This document shows positions 62,922 through 64,000 of a stretch of DNA of 64,000 nucleotides, piece by piece. Location of the stretch: the NCBI GenBank assembly GCA_910586665.1, contig CAJUIX010000011.1, positions 1-64,000 on the forward strand, given 5' to 3'. This DNA is from an uncultured Duncaniella sp. (GTDB lineage Bacteria; Bacteroidota; Bacteroidia; Bacteroidales; Muribaculaceae). Position numbers and translations under genes: made by a program. The notes beneath the pieces are model-generated. The model did not search any database, was not told the origin of the DNA, and saw nothing but the letters and a program-made list of their open reading frames with translations. The stretch's first letter is position 1. Every line of letters starts with the position of its first letter.

Positions 62922-64000
62922 CTACTGCTCATACATGGCGTCGATTTCCTTGGCATAGATGCGGTTGATGGCGTGGCGCTTGACCTTTAGGGTATTGGTC
63001 AGCTCGCCGTTCTCCATGCTGAAGGGGGCGGGGAGTATGGTGAAGCGCTTGACGCGCTCGTAGGATGCGAGCCCTTTCTGCTTCTCCTCGATGCGGTCGG
63101 TCAGCAGTTCGACGACGCGGCGGTTGCCGACGAGTTCCTTCATCGAGTGATAGGAGATGCGCTCGCGGGCGGCGAAATCTTTCAGTGCCGTGTAGTCGGG
63201 GACGATGAGGGCGGAGACATACTTGCGCCTGTCGCCGATAATGGCAATCTGGTCGATGTATTTGTCCTCCCCGAGCAGGGTCTCGATGGCCTGGGGGGCG
63301 ATATACTTGCCGTTGGAGGTCTTGAAGAGGTCCTTGATGCGGTCGGTGAGGAAGAGGGCGCCCTTCTCGTCGATATAGCCGGCATCACCCGTGCGGAACC
63401 ATCCGTCCTCCGTGAAGGCTTCCTTCGTGGCTTCGGGTTTGTTGTAGTAACCGCGCATGACCATCGGGCTTTTGACGAGGACCTCGTTGTCCTTGCCGAT
63501 GCGCAGCTCCACGAAGGGGATAGGTGTGCCGACAGAGCCTATTTCCCAGCCGGTCTGCGGGAAGCAGGTGACCGTGGCGGTGGTCTCGGAGAGTCCGTAG
63601 CCGACCACTATGTCTATGCCGCAGGTGTGGAAGAATTCTACAATCTTCGGCGACACCGGCGCTCCGGCTGTCGGGAAGATATTGGCGTTGTCGATGCCTA
63701 TGGCGTGGCGCAGGAGTGCGAACACTTTGGCGTTGAAAAATTTGTAGCGTGTCTCGAGCCACCAGGGAGCCTTGCGCCCTATGCGGGCGTAGTCGATGTT
63801 GCGCCGGCGTCCGACTTTGAGTGCCATGTTGACGAGCATCCGCATGGCGGGGTTCATGGAGGCTATCTTTTCGTTGACAGCCGTGTAGACCTTCTCCCAG
63901 AAGCGCGGGACGGCACACATGCACGTCGGTCTCACCTGCTGTATGGTCTCCTGGATGAGGTGGGGGTCACGGTTGACGGCAATCTTGATGCCCTTGACGA
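62922..64000 (-). CDS. Long-chain acyl-CoA synthetase (AMP-binding), 5' end beyond window
   Basis: The C-terminal part of an ANL-superfamily ligase. The reading frame stays open to the window edge, so the start is missing; an internal GTG at 63935 is not the true start. The GYGLSETTATVTCFPQTGWEIGSVG motif (A5), GWFRTGDAGYIDEKGALFLTDRIKDLFKTSNGKYI (A7-A8) and the final Lys segment (TLKVKRHAINRIYAKEIDAM) are intact. It is like the FadD15/eukaryotic-type long-chain fatty acyl-CoA ligases of Bacteroidales, which activate fatty acids. Confidence 0.9.
   Translation of the reverse strand, partial: VKGIKIAVNRDPHLIQETIQQVRPTCMCAVPRFWEKVYTAVNEKIASMNPAMRMLVNMALKVGRRRNIDYARIGRKAPWWLETRYKFFNAKVFALLRHAIGIDNANIFPTAGAPVSPKIVEFFHTCGIDIVVGYGLSETTATVTCFPQTGWEIGSVGTPIPFVELRIGKDNEVLVKSPMVMRGYYNKPEATKEAFTEDGWFRTGDAGYIDEKGALFLTDRIKDLFKTSNGKYIAPQAIETLLGEDKYIDQIAIIGDRRKYVSALIVPDYTALKDFAARERISYHSMKELVGNRRVVELLTDRIEEKQKGLASYERVKRFTILPAPFSMENGELTNTLKVKRHAINRIYAKEIDAMYEQ

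Overview
The window looks like chromosomal DNA from a gut-type Bacteroidales, most likely Muribaculaceae. The evidence is Bacteroidetes promoters (TTTG, about 20 bases, TAnnTTTG), an almost complete lack of Shine-Dalgarno signals, typical Bacteroidales proteins (DUF4919, DUF4254, DUF2851, DUF3467, WbqC, EFR1, GH3-like), type IX-like C-terminal sorting tails, and a lipoprotein with an acidic tract after its cysteine. The family is an inference from overall impression, not from a search.

Layout. 0.1-1.8 kb: a compact two-gene ATPase + DUF4435 cassette that resembles PARIS-type anti-phage systems. 2-6.2 kb: membrane protein, DUF4919, GH3-like adenylating enzyme and alkaline phosphatase. 6.4-10.4 kb: recF, a DciA-like gene, thioesterase, rRNA methyltransferase and trmD in one tight operon. 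10.5-15.7 kb: secreted pectinesterase, then nadA-leuS on the minus strand. 15.5-18.8 kb: a large non-coding stretch with a repeat and a candidate small RNA, then a glycosyltransferase, rnhB and an atypical response regulator. 18.9-23 kb: pyrH-frr, DUF4254, radical SAM, LD-carboxypeptidase. 23-28.3 kb: ybeY-mnmG-(parS)-apt-uvrC and a holin-like protein. 28.3-33.2 kb: EFR1 ferredoxin, two secreted proteins, an MFS exporter, tRNA-Pro. 33.3-38.7 kb: D-2-hydroxyacid dehydrogenase, lutABC, a TPR protein, a PepSY-like lipoprotein. 38.8-42.7 kb: a 1296-residue secreted pectinesterase/pectate lyase. 42.9-51.5 kb: metF, wbqC, lepB, dapB, then sugar-phosphate isomerase, a PfkB-like protein, a TPR protein, ribH and DUF2851. 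51.7-64 kb: recA, mscS, cysS, DUF3467, menG, purC, pyruvate:ferredoxin oxidoreductase, asd and a partial acyl-CoA synthetase.

Most genes are housekeeping. Accessory functions are pectin breakdown (two CE8 domains, one PL1), lactate oxidation (LutABC) and the putative defence pair. A perfect 16-bp parS site between mnmG and apt suggests the origin-proximal part of the chromosome.

The non-coding DNA is unusually structured. Two dispersed repeat families recur in the spacers: a composite low-complexity element built of CTATACT / CCTTAAACC / CTTTAAAG words, and palindromic MITE-like elements ending in TGTAGGGACGC/GCGTCCCTACA. Several long inverted repeats sit exactly between convergent genes. 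Coordinates, motifs and palindromes were read by eye. Family assignments come from recognised motifs, not database searches.
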